From: an uncultured Sutterella sp.
GTDB lineage: Bacteria > Pseudomonadota > Gammaproteobacteria > Burkholderiales > Burkholderiaceae_F
Direction of reading: 5' to 3'
NCBI GenBank assembly: GCA_900552915.1
Contig: USBS01000090.1
Coordinates: 1-7,279, forward strand
Length of the DNA: 7,279 nt
The notes beneath the pieces are model-generated. The model was not told the origin of the DNA. It saw only the letters and a program-made list of their open reading frames with translations, and ran no database searches. The translations under genes and the position numbers were made by a program. This document shows, in pieces, positions 5,632-7,279 of this stretch; position 1 is the first letter of the stretch, and each line of letters starts with the position of its first letter.

Positions 5632-6141
5632 TCAGTTGGATTTCGCGCCGTTTTTCTTCGCCACAATGATGCTCTTGAGATAGTTGTAGGCGTAATCCGA
5701 AATCGTCTTGATCTTGACATTGCCGTCGGCCGCAACGCCGCCCGAACCGCGCTTTAAGGCCTTGCCGTCGAGCACGGCCTGAAAGTCGAAGCTCTTCGTC
5801 TTTCCGTTTTCGCTCGTCACGCCGTAGTAAAGGCACAAGCGGCAATCCTTCGGCACCTGATTGTGCGGTACGGCTCGCGTCTTGACTCCGTGCCTTTCGA
5901 CGCCCTGAGCGATTGCCTGCACAATCTTGTCATCGGCCAGTTTGGCATTGCGGTTGCGCACGATGCAGACCAGATCGACCGTCGTATTCTTGGCTGTCGA
6001 CTTGGCCTGAGGCTTTTGAACGTGCGCCGACGCAGTCGGCCGATCTTGTTTGGCCAACTCTTCCTGCACGGCCAGGTAGCCCGTAATCGCAAGAGACGCG
6101 CCGGCAAAAAAGCCGAACGCCATCAACAGAAACTTCCGCAT
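5632..6141 (-). CDS. Membrane-anchored or secreted protein of unknown function
   Basis: I do not recognise this 169-residue protein with certainty. Residues 1-25 (MRKFLLMAFGFFAGASLAI...) are basic then hydrophobic: an uncleaved signal anchor or a signal peptide, so the rest should face the periplasm. Residues 28-54 form a polar Lys/Ala/Gln-rich linker. The C-terminal domain (55-165) appears alpha/beta: a strand VDLVCIVRN, a helix DDKIVQAIAQGVERHG, a strand, then DCRLCLYYGV, FDFQAVLDG and a final helix. Cysteines are at 59, 100 and 103, the last two as CxxC. The pattern of one Cys in the first strand and one just before an L-Y-Y strand reminds me of Sbal_3080-type lipoprotein domains, but there is no lipobox here and this is a weak recollection. 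The start ATG at 6141 has AGAGGAAAG upstream, at long spacing. It appears to be a single-gene unit with its own terminator. Confidence 0.75.
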   Translation of the reverse strand: MRKFLLMAFGFFAGASLAITGYLAVQEELAKQDRPTASAHVQKPQAKSTAKNTTVDLVCIVRNRNAKLADDKIVQAIAQGVERHGVKTRAVPHNQVPKDCRLCLYYGVTSENGKTKSFDFQAVLDGKALKRGSGGVAADGNVKIKTISDYAYNYLKSIIVAKKNGAKSN

Positions 6142-6240
6142 GTCGATTCTCTTTCCTCTTTGCTTGGATGTTGTCTTACAAACCGAAGTTTAGCGGCCGC
6201 ATTTCGCGCCTGAAAATCCGAAAACAGCCACGCCAACGCA

Positions 6241-6276
6241 AACGGCCTTGCCGATATTTGAGTCTGCAAGGCCGTT
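6241..6276 (-). terminator. Probable terminator hairpin after hemN
   Basis: On the minus strand AACGGCCTTGC (6276-6266) is perfectly complementary to GCAAGGCCGTT (6251-6241), with a 14-base loop. It starts 22 bp after the hemN stop. The following bases are TGCG rather than a T-run, so ending may be inefficient or the stem may only stabilise the mRNA 3' end. Confidence 0.55.
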
Positions 6277-6298
6277 AGCTCGGATGGTTTACAACGCC

Positions 6299-7279
6299 TT
6301 AAGCGATCTTGGAGTAGCCGCCCGCACGATCGGATTCGCGCAAATAGCGGTCAAATTGCATCGCCACAGCACGCACGAAGATCTTGCCCTTGGGAGAAAC
6401 AACAATCTTTTCGGGCGTGAGTTCGGCAAGCTCATGCTTGGCGTAAGCCTGAAGCTTTTTCATTTCATAGGCGAAGTATTCGTCGAAGTTGATGCCGAAT
6501 TCCTCTTCGATTTCCTTCTTGACAAGCTCAAAGCGGCACATGATCGTCATGATGACGGCGCGGCGCAGTTTGTCGTCGTCGTTCAAAGCAAAGCCGCGGC
6601 AGGTGGCAAGTTTGCCCGCTTCGATCGCTTCGCTCCACGGATCGATTTCGCGCGGGTTGCAGGCGTAAAGACCGTCCACAAACGAAATCGAGCTCGGTCC
6701 CAAAGCGACCATATCGCATTCGGCTCTCGTCGAGTAGCCCTGGAAGTTGCGCTGGATGGTGCCGTTGACCTGCGCAATCGAAAGCTCATCGGTTTCCTTG
6801 GCGAAGTGATCCATTCCGATGTAGCGGTAGCCGTGGCTCGTGAGCGTACGAATCGCGTCGAACATGATGTTGACGCGCTCGGCAGCGCCTGGCAGCTCCT
6901 CGGGCACGATGCGGCGCTGGGGCTTGAAGATATTAGGCAGATGCGCGTAGTGGTAGAGCGCAATACGATCGGGCGAGAGCTCAATCACCTGCTCGATCGT
7001 GCGCGCAAACGTGGCACGCGTCTGACGCGGAAGCCCGTAGATAAGGTCCATATTGATCGAACCGAACCCTTCGGCGCGGGCGCTTTCGAGCACTTCCTTC
7101 GTCATCTCGAAGGGCTGGATTCGGTTGACGGCTTTCTGCACGTCCGGATTGAAGTCCTGTACGCCCAAGCTCATGCGGTTGAAGCCCGCTTGGCGCAACG
7201 TCTTGATCTTGGAAGGCGGGCAGCTTCTCGGATCGACCTCGATCGAAAATTCGCCGCCCTCTTCAAAGGGGAAGCGTTC
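6299..7279 (-). CDS. hemN: Oxygen-independent coproporphyrinogen III dehydrogenase, C-terminal part (cut by window edge)
   Basis: HemN is a cytoplasmic radical SAM enzyme that converts coproporphyrinogen III to protoporphyrinogen IX without oxygen, a step in anaerobic heme synthesis. The frame is open to position 7279, so I annotate 326 C-terminal residues; the start and the CxxxCxxC cluster motif lie outside. The visible segments closely follow E. coli HemN: FSIEVDPR, GFNRMSLGVQDFNPDVQKAV, NMDLIYGLPRQT, LYHYAHLPNIFKPQRRI, YIGMDHFAKETDELS, RNFQGYSTRAECD and LGPSSISFVDGLYACN. Near the end, SPKGKIFVRAVAMQFDRYLR matches the HemN C-terminal domain. These features separate it from HemW-like paralogues, which lack the YAHLP...GMDHFA and FQGYST segments. 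A TTG at 7198 is not a real start, as family sequence continues upstream of it. Confidence 0.96.
   Translation of the reverse strand, partial: ERFPFEEGGEFSIEVDPRSCPPSKIKTLRQAGFNRMSLGVQDFNPDVQKAVNRIQPFEMTKEVLESARAEGFGSINMDLIYGLPRQTRATFARTIEQVIELSPDRIALYHYAHLPNIFKPQRRIVPEELPGAAERVNIMFDAIRTLTSHGYRYIGMDHFAKETDELSIAQVNGTIQRNFQGYSTRAECDMVALGPSSISFVDGLYACNPREIDPWSEAIEAGKLATCRGFALNDDDKLRRAVIMTIMCRFELVKKEIEEEFGINFDEYFAYEMKKLQAYAKHELAELTPEKIVVSPKGKIFVRAVAMQFDRYLRESDRAGGYSKIA

Noticed and set aside
7196..7198. TTG at 7198 as the start of the hemN frame
   Set aside because: The frame continues upstream to the window edge with typical HemN sequence (FSIEVDPR), so the gene is cut by the window rather than starting there.

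Overview
The window looks like chromosomal DNA from a Gram-negative, probably betaproteobacterial anaerobe or microaerophile. A Sutterellaceae-type organism is my best guess, from the porin signal peptide and terminal-Phe porin style, the HemN and Feo genes and the moderately high GC. This is inference from remembered family features, not a search. All eight genes I can support lie on the minus strand, so transcription runs from high to low coordinates. The long plus-strand open frames are antisense shadows.

In order of transcription: (1) 7279-6299, the C-terminal part of hemN (oxygen-independent coproporphyrinogen III dehydrogenase, anaerobic heme synthesis), cut by the window edge and followed by an 11-bp stem. 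(2) 6141-5632, an unrecognised 169-residue protein with an N-terminal membrane anchor or signal, followed by a strong terminator. (3) 5479-3947, sbcB (exonuclease I), then 30 bp later 3916-3038, a beta-hydroxyacid dehydrogenase of the 3-hydroxyisobutyrate dehydrogenase/GarR family. These two probably form an operon that ends at a strong terminator at 2982-3011. (4) About 2769-1618, a general porin with a Fur-like site upstream, no canonical start codon in a useful place, and its own terminator. (5) A ferrous iron uptake operon: a Fur-box promoter at 1346-1383, a first FeoA-like gene (1273-1037), a second feoA (983-756), then feoB (737 to beyond position 1).

Together the right-hand gene and the left-hand operon suggest life at low oxygen, with Fe2+ import by Feo and oxygen-independent heme synthesis. 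A near-palindromic Fur box overlaps the predicted -35 of the feo promoter, and a weaker copy lies in the porin leader, so porin and feo may share iron control. The points most worth checking are the apparent ATC start of the porin, the two tandem FeoA proteins, and structured RNA/DNA elements between genes. I see no mobile element, CRISPR array, tRNA or rRNA, and no clear evidence of a wholly new system.
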